Assembly (NCBI GenBank): GCA_017450485.1
Contig: JAFSTN010000007.1
Span: 1-37,494 of the forward strand
DNA: 37,494 bases
Reading direction: 5' to 3'
From: Lachnospiraceae bacterium
Lineage (GTDB): Bacteria > Bacillota > Clostridia > Lachnospirales > Lachnospiraceae
Shown here: positions 1 to 8,195 of the stretch, one piece after another
Layout: each line of letters starts with the position of its first letter
Position numbering within the stretch: position 1 is the stretch's first letter
The notes under the pieces: model-generated
Database searches by the model: none
What the model saw: only the letters and a program-made list of their open reading frames with translations
What the model was told of the DNA's origin: nothing
Position numbers and translations under genes: made by a program

Positions 1-65
1 CTTATCGGTGGCATGCAGAAACCGAAATACACACAGCGACAGTGCAGAAAGGAGGCTGAAATGAA

Positions 66-281
66 ATGTCAACTTCGAAAAACAAACCGGAAGTTCCCAT
101 CAGGGAGCGCTATCTGCTTAATTATTATGAAGCAGCCGCATATTTTGGAATCGGTATCAACCGCCTCCGCGAGCTTTGCAGAGATCCTGCATGCAACTTT
201 GTCGTCACTACGGGAGAGAAAAAGACGATGGTGATCCGTCCAAAATTAGAGGAGTATATTGCGGAACATCGATACATATAA
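66..281 (+). CDS. xis: Tn916-family excisionase (Xis)
   Basis: A 71-residue basic protein resembling the small Xis of Tn916-like elements. The family binds and bends the element ends and steers the tyrosine integrase toward excision. The pattern is an N-terminal PIRERYLLNYYEAAAYFGIG segment, where a winged-helix motif recognises DNA, followed by RLRELCRD and a basic C-terminal half. The ATG at 66 is preferred over the overlapping frame starting at 61 because AAAGGAGG at 48-55 sits 10 bases upstream and the product matches the family. It lies directly upstream of int, the usual Tn916-type order at an element end. The rest of the element would lie left of base 1, outside the window. Family assignment is from pattern recognition of the protein, not a search. 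Confidence 0.8.
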   Translation: MSTSKNKPEVPIRERYLLNYYEAAAYFGIGINRLRELCRDPACNFVVTTGEKKTMVIRPKLEEYIAEHRYI

Positions 282-295
282 AGGTGAAATTACAC

Positions 296-334
296 GCGCG
301 TAACATTATTTAAATCTTGAAAAATGTTACGCGC
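296..334. repeat. 12-bp perfect inverted repeat between xis and int
   Basis: GCGCGTAACATT (296-307) and AATGTTACGCGC (323-334) are exact inverted copies separated by 15 bases. There is no T-run, so it is not a good terminator. The half-site AATGTTACG recurs to the right of int at 1608-1616 and 1619-1627, which suggests a binding site for Int, Xis or a regulator. Confidence 0.6.
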
Positions 335-345
335 TGTGTTAGTAT
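316..345 (+). promoter_or_regulatory. Possible int promoter overlapping the inverted repeat
   Basis: TTGAAA (316-321) and TAGTAT (340-345) are separated by 18 bases. The -35 box sits in the centre of the inverted repeat and its right arm fills the spacer, so a protein bound to the repeat would block transcription of int. This is only a sequence match and is moderately weak. Confidence 0.35.
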
Positions 346-428
346 TAACGGGTGTTTGAATCTCGGGAAAGGTTGCTGCGTGCCGGTGGCACGCGTTTAG
401 CAACGACCGGAGTGAAACGGAGAAAGGA

Positions 429-1574
429 TTGGGAAAAGACTTAAAGGGTAAGGACCTTGGAAAAGGACTTACGCAACGAAAGTCGGATAAGAGGTATGTG
501 GCCAATTACAGTCGCAGGGACGGCACAAGAGCCATGAGGACATTTGTGGATATCAAAGATGCCAGGCAATGGTTGAATGATACCAGACATGATGATGCGC
601 ATGGTGCGGTAATCGTTTCTGAAGGAATGACTGTAAACGAATGGTATGAGCAGTGGCAGGAACAGCGCGGCAAGATCGTAAGACCCAATACGATACGTAA
701 CTATCGGGAACGATACCAGTCGGATATCAAGCCGGTGATCGGAAGAATGCGTATGATGGATGTCAAACCGATACACTGCCAGAAGGTGCTCAACGACATG
801 GCTACATCCGGGTATTCCGAGGGGACGATCAAACAGACGCTGCTTACGATGGTGACCATGTTTTATGCGGCATATGAAAATGATGTGATCCGCAAATCAC
901 CGGTGACAAAGAGCGGTGTAAAGATGCCTCCGGCGACAGAAAGGAAACCTATTGATTTCTTTACCATAGAAGAGGAAAAAAGGTTTATTGAGGTTGCGAA
1001 GGATTACTCATACTACGAGCAGTTCCGGCTGATACTGGAGACCGGGTTAAGAACCGGAGAAGTGATCGGACTCGAATGGAAACAGGTTGATCTTGAAAAT
1101 CGCGTAATAAGAGTTGAAAAAACGCTTGAGTTTCGCTATGATACGCAGAAGTGGCGCTGGGGGCCACCGAAGACCAGACATGGTATAAGGGAGGTTCCCC
1201 TGACAAAGACCGCCTATGATATATTGAAAGATATCAGGGATCGTGGCGGTTACGCGAAGGACAACACGCCTGATGAGTTTAAGGATCTGGTGTTCCTTAA
1301 CAGGACCGGTTATCCTACGAAGAACAGTACGTATGATGCGGCTCTTCAGAAACGCTGTGAGCAGGCCGGGGTAAAGAGGCTTTCCATGCATGATCTTCGT
1401 CATACGATGGCAACGAGGTTTTGCGAGAACAGTACTAACTACAAGTTTTTAAGCCGGATGCTCGGACATTCCAGTATCAAGATAACAGTGGATACATATG
1501 TGCATCAGACGGGTAAAAGTCAGGCTGATGAGACAGATAAATTTTCAGAGTATTTAGACGGGCTCTTTTCATAA
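429..1574 (+). CDS. int: Tyrosine recombinase / integrase of a Tn916-like integrative element
   Basis: A 381-residue phage/Tn916-type integrase that would cut and rejoin the element ends through a covalent phosphotyrosine. Residues 1-60 look like the small arm-binding domain, about 65-165 the SAM-like core-binding domain, and about 175-375 the catalytic domain. The full active site is visible: Arg208 (TGLRTGE), Lys248, His321-x-x-Arg324 (HDLRH), His347 (LGHSS) and nucleophile Tyr357 (VDTYVH). The protein therefore appears intact. The start is uncertain: TTG at 429 has AGAAAGG almost touching it, and no other in-frame start lies upstream before a stop at 357-359. It follows xis and is the last element gene before chromosomal ychF. 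Confidence 0.93.
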   Translation: MGKDLKGKDLGKGLTQRKSDKRYVANYSRRDGTRAMRTFVDIKDARQWLNDTRHDDAHGAVIVSEGMTVNEWYEQWQEQRGKIVRPNTIRNYRERYQSDIKPVIGRMRMMDVKPIHCQKVLNDMATSGYSEGTIKQTLLTMVTMFYAAYENDVIRKSPVTKSGVKMPPATERKPIDFFTIEEEKRFIEVAKDYSYYEQFRLILETGLRTGEVIGLEWKQVDLENRVIRVEKTLEFRYDTQKWRWGPPKTRHGIREVPLTKTAYDILKDIRDRGGYAKDNTPDEFKDLVFLNRTGYPTKNSTYDAALQKRCEQAGVKRLSMHDLRHTMATRFCENSTNYKFLSRMLGHSSIKITVDTYVHQTGKSQADETDKFSEYLDGLFS

Positions 1575-1642
1575 AACGTAACGATTTCTAACGAAGAATA
1601 ACCCCAAAATGTTACGTGAATGTTACGTAACACAAAGTTACG
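1574..1642. other. Probable right attachment / integrase-binding region of the element
   Basis: Between int and ychF lie AATGTTACG at 1608-1616 and again at 1619-1627 (11 bp apart), AAGTTACG at 1635-1642, an inverted CGTAACGATT at 1577-1586, and the perfect palindrome GTTACGTAAC at 1622-1631. The same 9-mer forms the inverted repeat upstream of int. Clustered direct and inverted copies flanking int are typical of integrase/excisionase sites at an element end. The exact core cannot be defined without the left end or an empty site. Confidence 0.5.
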
Positions 1643-1683
1643 AAGCTGAAAAGCCTGAAAATAAAGGAAATGAGGTAAAGTTT

Positions 1684-2784
1684 ATGAAACTGGGAATCGT
1701 CGGACTTCCGAATGTCGGCAAATCCACACTGTTTAATTCGCTTACCAAAGCCGGCGCGGAATCTGCCAATTATCCCTTCTGTACGATAGACCCGAATATC
1801 GGCATCGTGCCGGTTCCGGATGAACGAATAGAGAAGCTCGGAGAACTGTATCATACCAAGAAGGTGACACATGCAACGATCGAGTTCGTGGATATCGCGG
1901 GACTCGTCAAGGGTGCATCCAAGGGCGAAGGTCTGGGCAACCAGTTTCTGGCAAATATTCGTGAAGTGGATGCCATCGTGCATGTTGTCAGATGCTTCGA
2001 GGATACCAACGTGGTGCATGTGGACGGGTCGATCGACCCTGTCAGGGATATAGAGACTATCAACCTAGAGCTTATATTCGCGGATCTCGAGGTGCTGGAA
2101 CGTCGTATCGCGAAGGTTGCCCGTACTCGTCAGATGGATAAGGCGGCAGGCAAGGAATACGATATGCTGATGGGCATCAAGGAACATCTCGAAGGCGGTA
2201 ACAGGGCCGCTACATTCGAGGTTCCCGATGATGAAGATCTGGCAGCGGCTTTCCGTGAGTATAATCTGCTGACAGCCAAGCCCGTTATCTATGCCGCCAA
2301 TGTGGCAGAGGATGATCTGGCTGACGACGGCGCATCCAATGCTCATGTACAGGCCGTACGTGAGTTTGCCGAGGAAGAGGGCAGCAGGGTGTTCGTGATC
2401 TGTGCTCAGATAGAGCAGGAGATCAGCGAGCTCGATGATGAGGAGAAGGCTATGTTCCTCGAGGATCTGGGACTGAAGGAGTCCGGCCTCGAGAAACTGA
2501 TCGCATCCAGCTATGATCTGCTGGGACTCATGAGTTTCCTGACAGCCGGCGAGGATGAGTGCCGCGCATGGACCATTAAGAAGGGCACCAAGGCTCCGCA
2601 GGCAGCAGGCAAGATACATACCGATTTCGAACGCGGCTTCATCAAGGCAGAGGTGGTCAATTACAAGGATCTGCTGGAGCTCGGCTCTTTGGCGGCAGCC
2701 CGTGAGAAAGGTATAGTGGGTATGGAAGGCAAGGACTACGTCGTTAAGGATGGCGATGTGATCCTCTTCCGCTTCAACGTGTGA
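1684..2784 (+). CDS. ychF: Redox/ribosome-associated P-loop ATPase YchF (Obg-like)
   Basis: A 366-residue protein of the universal YchF/OLA1 family, a translation-factor-type P-loop NTPase that binds the ribosome and prefers ATP. Walker A GLPNVGKST is at residues 7-15 and the DIAGLVKGASKGEGLGNQFL switch region follows. In place of the GTP-specific NKxD motif there is NVAE, matching the NxxE motif that gives the family its ATP preference. A coiled-coil insertion and a C-terminal TGS domain complete the usual length. The frame is open from 1609, but the start is placed at ATG 1684 because the family begins MKLGIVGLPNVGKS and GAGGTAAAG lies just upstream. The integrative element ends only about 45-75 bp upstream, so the native promoter may have been displaced. 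No clear promoter is visible there. Confidence 0.95.
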   Translation: MKLGIVGLPNVGKSTLFNSLTKAGAESANYPFCTIDPNIGIVPVPDERIEKLGELYHTKKVTHATIEFVDIAGLVKGASKGEGLGNQFLANIREVDAIVHVVRCFEDTNVVHVDGSIDPVRDIETINLELIFADLEVLERRIAKVARTRQMDKAAGKEYDMLMGIKEHLEGGNRAATFEVPDDEDLAAAFREYNLLTAKPVIYAANVAEDDLADDGASNAHVQAVREFAEEEGSRVFVICAQIEQEISELDDEEKAMFLEDLGLKESGLEKLIASSYDLLGLMSFLTAGEDECRAWTIKKGTKAPQAAGKIHTDFERGFIKAEVVNYKDLLELGSLAAAREKGIVGMEGKDYVVKDGDVILFRFNV

Positions 2785-2790
2785 TGTAAT

Positions 2791-3690
2791 ATGCAGGAAT
2801 TAATGGGTGCGACCGATATCGCATTTCCCAATCTGGGATTATATCTGAATAATGTGCCGAAGTCGTTTTCGATCTTCGGTTTCCCTATCGCTCTGTACGG
2901 ATGCATCATAGCTGTGGGGATGCTCTGCGGCATCGCCCTGGCATCACGCATGGGGCCGCCGAACAACATCAGTTCCGATACCATATGGGATTTTTGGATC
3001 TATGCGATCGTTCTGGGTGTGATCGGAGCGCGTATATATTATGTAATATTCCGCTGGGAGCAGTACAGGGATGATCCGCTGCAGATATTCAATCTGCGGG
3101 CGGGAGGGCTGGCTATATACGGCGGATTGATCGTAGGCTTCATAGTGCTCTTCATATATTGTTATAAGAAGAAAATCAATTCCCTGGACTTCGCCGACAG
3201 CGTGGTACCCGGCATCGCGCTGGGACAGGCTATCGGCCGATGGGGCAACTTCACCAATCGTGAAGTCTTCGGCGGATATACCGATAATATCTTCGCTATG
3301 CGTTTGCCTCTGGAGGCAGTCAGGTCATCCGATATCCCCGAGAGTCTGGCTGCGCATATCGCCGAAGGCACCAACTATATCCAGGTTCATCCCACTTTTC
3401 TGTATGAATGTCTGTGGAACCTGGCACTCATGATCTTCCTTATCCTGTGGACTAAGCATAAGATGTTCTCCGGACAGGTGATGACGTTTTATTTCGCCGG
3501 ATACGGCATAGGCAGATTCTGGATCGAGGCCATCCGCACGGATGTGCTCTATATCTGGAATACACATATCGCAGCATCGCAGATGGTCTGCATCGCGATC
3601 GTTATTCTGGCCGCTGTTCTCAATATCATTTTCGTTTTCCGTAAAAAAAATCCCGAACCTGCAGGTAACGATTCGGATCAAAAGCATTGA
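2791..3690 (+). CDS. lgt: Prolipoprotein diacylglyceryl transferase
   Basis: A polytopic membrane enzyme that moves diacylglycerol from phosphatidylglycerol to the lipobox cysteine of prolipoproteins, the first lipoprotein maturation step. About seven hydrophobic segments are visible. The Lgt signature is present as GRWGNFTNREVFGG, with the preceding GGLAIYGG and the later HPTFLYE motif, all strongly conserved in the family. Length of 299 residues is normal. ATG 2791 has no ribosome binding site; ATG 2803 (MGATDIAFPN) has AGGA at 2795-2798 and is an equally good start. The gene lies 6 bp after ychF and is closed by a terminator. A likely client in this window is the solute-binding lipoprotein at 22288. 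Confidence 0.95.
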   Translation: MQELMGATDIAFPNLGLYLNNVPKSFSIFGFPIALYGCIIAVGMLCGIALASRMGPPNNISSDTIWDFWIYAIVLGVIGARIYYVIFRWEQYRDDPLQIFNLRAGGLAIYGGLIVGFIVLFIYCYKKKINSLDFADSVVPGIALGQAIGRWGNFTNREVFGGYTDNIFAMRLPLEAVRSSDIPESLAAHIAEGTNYIQVHPTFLYECLWNLALMIFLILWTKHKMFSGQVMTFYFAGYGIGRFWIEAIRTDVLYIWNTHIAASQMVCIAIVILAAVLNIIFVFRKKNPEPAGNDSDQKH

Positions 3691-3728
3691 TCCGGGATCG
3701 TAAACCGGATCAAAAATAGAAAATCTTG

Positions 3729-3757
3729 AAAAAGGGCGTTTCGACGCCCTTTTTTGC
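3729..3757 (+). terminator. Rho-independent terminator after lgt
   Basis: GGGCGT-TTCG-ACGCCC (3734-3749) forms a stable UUCG-loop hairpin extended by flanking A/T pairs and followed by a run of T. It separates ychF-lgt from the division cluster. Confidence 0.9.
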
Positions 3758-3786
3758 TTGCATTTGTTTATCTGCACTAGTATAAT
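3758..3786 (+). promoter_or_regulatory. SigA-type promoter of the mraZ division cluster
   Basis: TTGCAT (3758-3763), a 17-bp spacer and a perfect TATAAT (3781-3786). Transcription would start near 3793, inside the MraZ box array, so bound MraZ would block it. Confidence 0.8.
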
Positions 3787-3787
3787 T

Positions 3788-3832
3788 GTGGTTGTAAGTG
3801 GTCAATATGTGGCAGATAGTGTCACAAAGTGG
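3788..3832 (+). promoter_or_regulatory. MraZ operator: five GTGG-type boxes at helical spacing
   Basis: GTGG occurs at 3788, 3798, 3809 and 3829, with GTGT at 3819, so box starts are 10, 11, 10 and 10 bp apart. Several are preceded by A/T as in AAGTGG or AAAGTGG. MraZ is known to bind direct repeats containing TGG/GTGG at about 10-bp spacing ahead of its own gene. The array begins just after the -10 box and runs into the ribosome-binding region of mraZ. Confidence 0.8.
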
Positions 3833-3840
3833 TGTTTTTG

Positions 3841-4275
3841 ATGTTTTACGGCGAGTATTCACACTCCATAGATGCCAAGGGCAGGACGATCGTTCCCTCC
3901 AAGCTCAGAGAGGCTCTGGGGGATCATTTCATGATCACCAAGGGTATGGACGGCTGCCTGATGGCTTATGACATGACCGCATGGGAAGAGTTCGCCGCGA
4001 AACTTAAAGAACTCCCGACCATGACCAATAAGAACGCCAGACAGTTCGCCAGACATTTCGGCGGAAGCGCAGTGGAGCTTGAGTGTGATTCTCAGGGTCG
4101 TGTGCTGATCCCCGCCAACTTACGATCATTTGCCGGTATGTCCAAGGATGCCGTATTCCTGGGGCTGGGAGACCGGATAGAGATATGGAGCAAGGAAAAA
4201 TATGAAACTGATGCAACGAGCGAGGATATGGATGAAATCGCAGCTGCTCTCGAGGCTGTGGGCATCAGCATCTGA
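3841..4275 (+). CDS. mraZ: Transcriptional regulator MraZ
   Basis: A 144-residue protein with two SpoVT/AbrB-like DNA-binding domains (about residues 5-52 and 76-121). MraZ forms a ring-shaped oligomer that binds tandem GTGG boxes and represses the division cluster. The start is placed at ATG 3841 because the family begins MFYGEYSHSIDAKGR; the GTG at 3829 would add four residues and lies within the last operator box. The ribosome binding site is poor (AAAGTGG at 3826-3832 overlaps the operator). It is the first gene of the cluster and should be autoregulated by the five-box operator. Confidence 0.95.
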   Translation: MFYGEYSHSIDAKGRTIVPSKLREALGDHFMITKGMDGCLMAYDMTAWEEFAAKLKELPTMTNKNARQFARHFGGSAVELECDSQGRVLIPANLRSFAGMSKDAVFLGLGDRIEIWSKEKYETDATSEDMDEIAAALEAVGISI

Positions 4276-4298
4276 GCTGTAGATCACAGAAGGATCGG

Positions 4299-5243
4299 AT
4301 GGAATTTGCACATACCCCCATCATGCTGGATGAGGTCATAGATGGGCTGAATATACAGCCGGACGGCATTTATCTGGACGGTACGATAGGCGGAGCGGGA
4401 CACAGCAGTGAGATAGCCGCGAGACTGGACACCACGGGCCATCTGTATGGGACAGATCAGGACGGTGCGGCGATAGAAGCTTCGACAGCGAGGCTGGAGC
4501 CTTACGCAGACCGTGTCACGATCATCAGGACGAACTATTCGCAGGCGCTTGCAGAACTCAGACGTCTCGGTGTGACCGCGCTGGATGGTATTTTGCTTGA
4601 TCTGGGTGTGAGTTCCTACCAGCTGGATGATGAGGAGAGAGGGTTCTCCTACAGATTCGATACCGCACTCGACATGCGGATGGATACACGGTCGGAGCTG
4701 ACGGCGGAGAAGATAGTAAACACCTACCCGCAGCAGGATCTGGCCAGGATCCTGAGAGAGTACGGAGAGGAACAGTTCGCAGCGAATATTGCGAAGCATA
4801 TAGTGGCCAGAAGGGCTGAGGCCCCTATCAGGACCACCGGAGAGTTGAGTGATATCATACATGCCGCGATCCCGGCGCGTATGAGAGTGGGAGGCGGGAA
4901 CCCCTGCAAAAAGACTTTTCAGGCACTCAGGATCGAGTGCAACGGCGAACTGGATGTCCTTAAGGATTCGATAGACGGATTCGCCGAAAGCCTTAAGCCG
5001 GGCGGCAGGCTGTGCATCATCACGTTTCACTCGCTTGAGGATCGCATAGTCAAGGAAGCATTCAGGAGATACGAGAATCCCTGCATATGCCCGCCACAGT
5101 TTCCGGTATGTACATGCGGCAGAAAGCCCATAGGCAGACAGGTGAACCGCAAACCGCTGACAGCGGGAGAGAACGAACTTAAGAAGAACCCCAGAGCTTC
5201 GAGTGCGAAGCTTAGAATATTCGAGAAAAAAGCAGACCGGTGA
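4299..5243 (+). CDS. rsmH: 16S rRNA m4C1402 methyltransferase RsmH (MraW)
   Basis: A 314-residue SAM-dependent enzyme that N4-methylates C1402 of 16S rRNA near the P-site. The SAM-binding motif DGTIGGAGH is at residues 27-35. The LLDLGVSSYQLDD segment and the FQALRIECNGEL and ITFHSLEDRIVK motifs are characteristic of MraW/RsmH. ATG 4299 has AGAAGGA at 4287-4293. It sits directly after mraZ, its usual place. Confidence 0.96.
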   Translation: MEFAHTPIMLDEVIDGLNIQPDGIYLDGTIGGAGHSSEIAARLDTTGHLYGTDQDGAAIEASTARLEPYADRVTIIRTNYSQALAELRRLGVTALDGILLDLGVSSYQLDDEERGFSYRFDTALDMRMDTRSELTAEKIVNTYPQQDLARILREYGEEQFAANIAKHIVARRAEAPIRTTGELSDIIHAAIPARMRVGGGNPCKKTFQALRIECNGELDVLKDSIDGFAESLKPGGRLCIITFHSLEDRIVKEAFRRYENPCICPPQFPVCTCGRKPIGRQVNRKPLTAGENELKKNPRASSAKLRIFEKKADR

Positions 5244-5293
5244 AGATCTGACATAAGTCACATCGGACAGGCAAACGGAAAAGAGGAAAAGAA

Positions 5294-5722
5294 ATGGCAA
5301 CAACCAATAACGGACGCGCATATCAGCATACGAATGTAGCGGTCAGACTCGGAGAAGTAGAGAATCCGGAACTCCGGAGACTGTCCGGAGGCAGGCTTCA
5401 CAGAGGGGCGAGCTTCGGCTATGTCTTCTTTGTTGCGATCGCACTTGTGTTTACGGCATTTGTACTGATGCAGTATATATCACTCAGATCTGATGTGACC
5501 AACAGGCTTCAGCATATCTCCTCGCTGGAGGCAGAGCTCAACGATTTGAAGTTGGAAAATGACGCAACATATAGTAGAATTAACAGTAATATGGATCTTG
5601 AGCAGATCAGAGATACGGCAATCAACGAGCTCGGTATGACGTATGCCAGAGAAGGACAGATAGAGACATTCACCAGCGAGAACGGAGATTATGTGAGACA
5701 GCTTGCCAAGATCGATGAATAG
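5294..5722 (+). CDS. ftsL: FtsL-like division protein
   Basis: A 142-residue bitopic membrane protein: a polar cytoplasmic tail (about residues 1-40), one transmembrane helix (about 41-62) and an extracytoplasmic coiled coil (about 64-100, heptad-rich SSLEAELNDLKLEND). The position between rsmH and the division PBP, the topology and the length are those of FtsL, which with DivIC and DivIB links the septal synthase to the Z-ring. The TYAREGQIETF tail is like other Clostridia FtsL/DivIC proteins. ATG 5294 is preceded by AGAGGAAAAG. Sequence conservation is low in this family, so the call rests mainly on topology and context. Confidence 0.85.
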   Translation: MATTNNGRAYQHTNVAVRLGEVENPELRRLSGGRLHRGASFGYVFFVAIALVFTAFVLMQYISLRSDVTNRLQHISSLEAELNDLKLENDATYSRINSNMDLEQIRDTAINELGMTYAREGQIETFTSENGDYVRQLAKIDE

Positions 5723-5735
5723 GTAATCACGGATC

Positions 5736-8180
5736 ATGGCACCAGCATATAATGACGGTAAAGTAAAAACATTTACTCCTAGAATGCGTAAAAAGCTGCG
5801 GGTATTATTCATAATAATACTTGCGGCTTTTGTAGGTTTAGGCATCCGCTTATATCTGATCACCCGTGACAAGGGTGATGAATATGCCAGACTGGTGCTT
5901 TCGCAGCAGGAATATGATTCCAAGATCATCCCGTACAGGCGAGGCGATATATATGACAGGAACGGCATGATCCTGGCGGCCAGTAACAAGGTCTATAATG
6001 TCATCCTGGACTGCTCGATACTTATGGGCAAGGACGAGTATCTGGAGCCGACACTTGGCGCGCTCCAAAGTGTTTTCAATCTGGATATCTCCGAGATCAG
6101 ACAGTATATCACAGCCAATCCTTCTTCCAGATACAAGATACTGGCCAAGAGGGTCAGCTACGAGCAGATGATGGCTTTCCAGGATATGAAAAATGCCGAG
6201 GGAGGCGAGCTGATCAAGGGAGTGTGGTTTGAGGACGAGTATGTCAGACAGTACCCGAACTCCACTCTGGGATGCGATATCATAGGCTTTACATCCGGTG
6301 ACAATATAGGTAACTTCGGACTTGAACAGTATTACAACAGTACGTTGTCCGGGACGAACGGCCGTGAATACGGATATCTGAATGAAGATTCGGACCTGGA
6401 GAGGACCGTCATCCCCGCTGTGGATGGATACAGCATATATTCGACGATAGATATCAACATCCAGAGTACGGTTGAGAAGTATCTGGCCGATTTTAACGAG
6501 GAATATAAGAATAAGGTCAATATAGCCAACGGAGCCGAGAATCTGGCGTGTATCATCATGGAGGTCGACACCGGAAATGTGCTGGCTATGGCCCAGTATC
6601 CCGTATATGACTTGAATGATCCCAGAAATACGGACAGGCTTATAGGTGCCAGGCAGGTTGATATAGAAGGCAAAAAGACCACGGGCAAGCCCATAGAGAT
6701 CACGTCGATTCTGGGCAATGCCGATAATGAGATGATAGATCCGGATGCCGTGGATACGACAGAGTCAGCATCGCAGGATGAGGAAGGTGCGTCGGAAGAT
6801 GCACAGGAAACGGAAAACACGGCAGATGGCAGCACAGTGACAACCGTCACGGCTGACGGTGAACCGATGCTCATTACCGAATCGCTGTACGTGACTGAGG
6901 ACAGCCTGAGACTCATGGATGACGATACCAAGTATCAGAATCTGAACTCTCTGTGGAAAAACTACTGCATCAATGCCACCTATGAGCCGGGATCGGTCTC
7001 CAAGCCTTTTACCGTTGCGGCCGCTCTGGATTCCGGATCCATCACGGGCAATGAATACTATAACTGTGAGGGTAAGCTTAAAGTCGGCGATCATGAGATC
7101 AAGTGCCATAATACATACGGAGACGGATACTTAAGCGTGGCCGAGGCCATCGAACGAAGCTGTAATGTGGCGCTGATGCATATTTCCTTTGCATGCGGCA
7201 AGGAGACATTCCTCAAATACCAGCATGCGTTCGGTTTCGGATTGAAGACGAATATCGACCTGGCCGGAGAGTCAAGGACCGCATCGCTGGTCTATACGCC
7301 GAATACCATGCGCCAGACGGATCTTGCGACCAACTCTTTCGGACAGGGTTATAACTGTACGATGATACAGATGATCTCGGCTTTCTGCTCACTGATCAAC
7401 GGCGGCAATTACTATGAACCGCACATGGTGAGCCGCGTGGTGACATCCGACGGATCCACCATACGCAATATCGAACCCAGAGTACTGAAGCAGACAATAT
7501 CACCGACAGTGTCCAATACCATTATCGATTATTGTAACCTTGTCGTTACGGGCGAGTACGGTACAGGTAAAACGGCCAGACCTGCAGGATATATGATAGG
7601 CGGCAAGACCGGTACGGCAGAGACTCTGCCCCGAGGAAACGGTGAGTATGTAGTATCTTTTATGGGATATGCGCCTGCGGATGATCCCGAGATAGCCATA
7701 TATGTGGTCGTGGACAGACCGAATGTGGGTACCTGGGGAGCTCAGGCCGATGCCAAATATGCGACCAGGATCGTGCGCAATATCCTGACCGACGTGCTCC
7801 CCTATCTGCATATATATATGACAGAACCTCTCAGCGACAAGGAAAAAGCGGAGCTCGAGGAGAAAAATCTGACCGATACGCATGAATATAATACTGCCGC
7901 TCCCGAAGGCACCGAAACCATGGAGGATGCCTCACTGGAGGAGACTCCCGAGGAAACTCAGGCTCCCGAGGAGGTACACGAGGAACCCGAAGAACCGTGG
8001 AGAGATTTTGCGATAGATCCCGATACCGGATATGCCGTAGATCCGAACACCGGAGCTTATGTCGATCCGCAGACGGGTGCGACTATAGGATTGGATGAGA
8101 ATCTGCCCGGAGGCGGAGCGCCTGTCACGGCCGATCAGGACGGTTCGGCCATCGGCGATGCGCCCGATCAGATACAGTAA
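5736..8180 (+). CDS. Septal class B penicillin-binding protein (FtsI/PBP2B/SpoVD type)
   Basis: An 814-residue transpeptidase that cross-links septal peptidoglycan with FtsW as partner. One transmembrane helix lies at about residues 17-37, followed by a dimerisation region and the penicillin-binding domain. Catalytic motifs are intact: Ser420-V-S-Lys423, Ser475-C-Asn477 and Lys624-Thr-Gly626. Two things are unusual. An acidic, Ser/Thr-rich insert of roughly 75 residues (about 315-390) precedes the SxxK motif. A long Glu/Pro-rich C-terminal tail (about 700-814) includes three 8-residue repeats of DPxTGxxV type at 761-784. No PASTA domain is visible, so SpoVD is less likely than FtsI/PBP2B. The start at 5736 has only a weak AGGTAAT behind it and probably relies on coupling to ftsL, 13 bp upstream. 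Confidence 0.93.
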   Translation: MAPAYNDGKVKTFTPRMRKKLRVLFIIILAAFVGLGIRLYLITRDKGDEYARLVLSQQEYDSKIIPYRRGDIYDRNGMILAASNKVYNVILDCSILMGKDEYLEPTLGALQSVFNLDISEIRQYITANPSSRYKILAKRVSYEQMMAFQDMKNAEGGELIKGVWFEDEYVRQYPNSTLGCDIIGFTSGDNIGNFGLEQYYNSTLSGTNGREYGYLNEDSDLERTVIPAVDGYSIYSTIDINIQSTVEKYLADFNEEYKNKVNIANGAENLACIIMEVDTGNVLAMAQYPVYDLNDPRNTDRLIGARQVDIEGKKTTGKPIEITSILGNADNEMIDPDAVDTTESASQDEEGASEDAQETENTADGSTVTTVTADGEPMLITESLYVTEDSLRLMDDDTKYQNLNSLWKNYCINATYEPGSVSKPFTVAAALDSGSITGNEYYNCEGKLKVGDHEIKCHNTYGDGYLSVAEAIERSCNVALMHISFACGKETFLKYQHAFGFGLKTNIDLAGESRTASLVYTPNTMRQTDLATNSFGQGYNCTMIQMISAFCSLINGGNYYEPHMVSRVVTSDGSTIRNIEPRVLKQTISPTVSNTIIDYCNLVVTGEYGTGKTARPAGYMIGGKTGTAETLPRGNGEYVVSFMGYAPADDPEIAIYVVVDRPNVGTWGAQADAKYATRIVRNILTDVLPYLHIYMTEPLSDKEKAELEEKNLTDTHEYNTAAPEGTETMEDASLEETPEETQAPEEVHEEPEEPWRDFAIDPDTGYAVDPNTGAYVDPQTGATIGLDENLPGGGAPVTADQDGSAIGDAPDQIQ

Positions 8181-8195
8181 ATACAGGAGTTTATT

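Noticed and set aside
13-234. Overlapping 73-codon frame across xis
   Set aside because: Its Met at 61 shares the ribosome binding site, but the product is unlike any family while the frame at 66 matches Tn916-type Xis.
4284-5321. 345-codon open frame on the minus strand opposite rsmH
   Set aside because: It mirrors a clearly conserved gene, has no recognisable protein features and no ribosome binding site; an antisense shadow.
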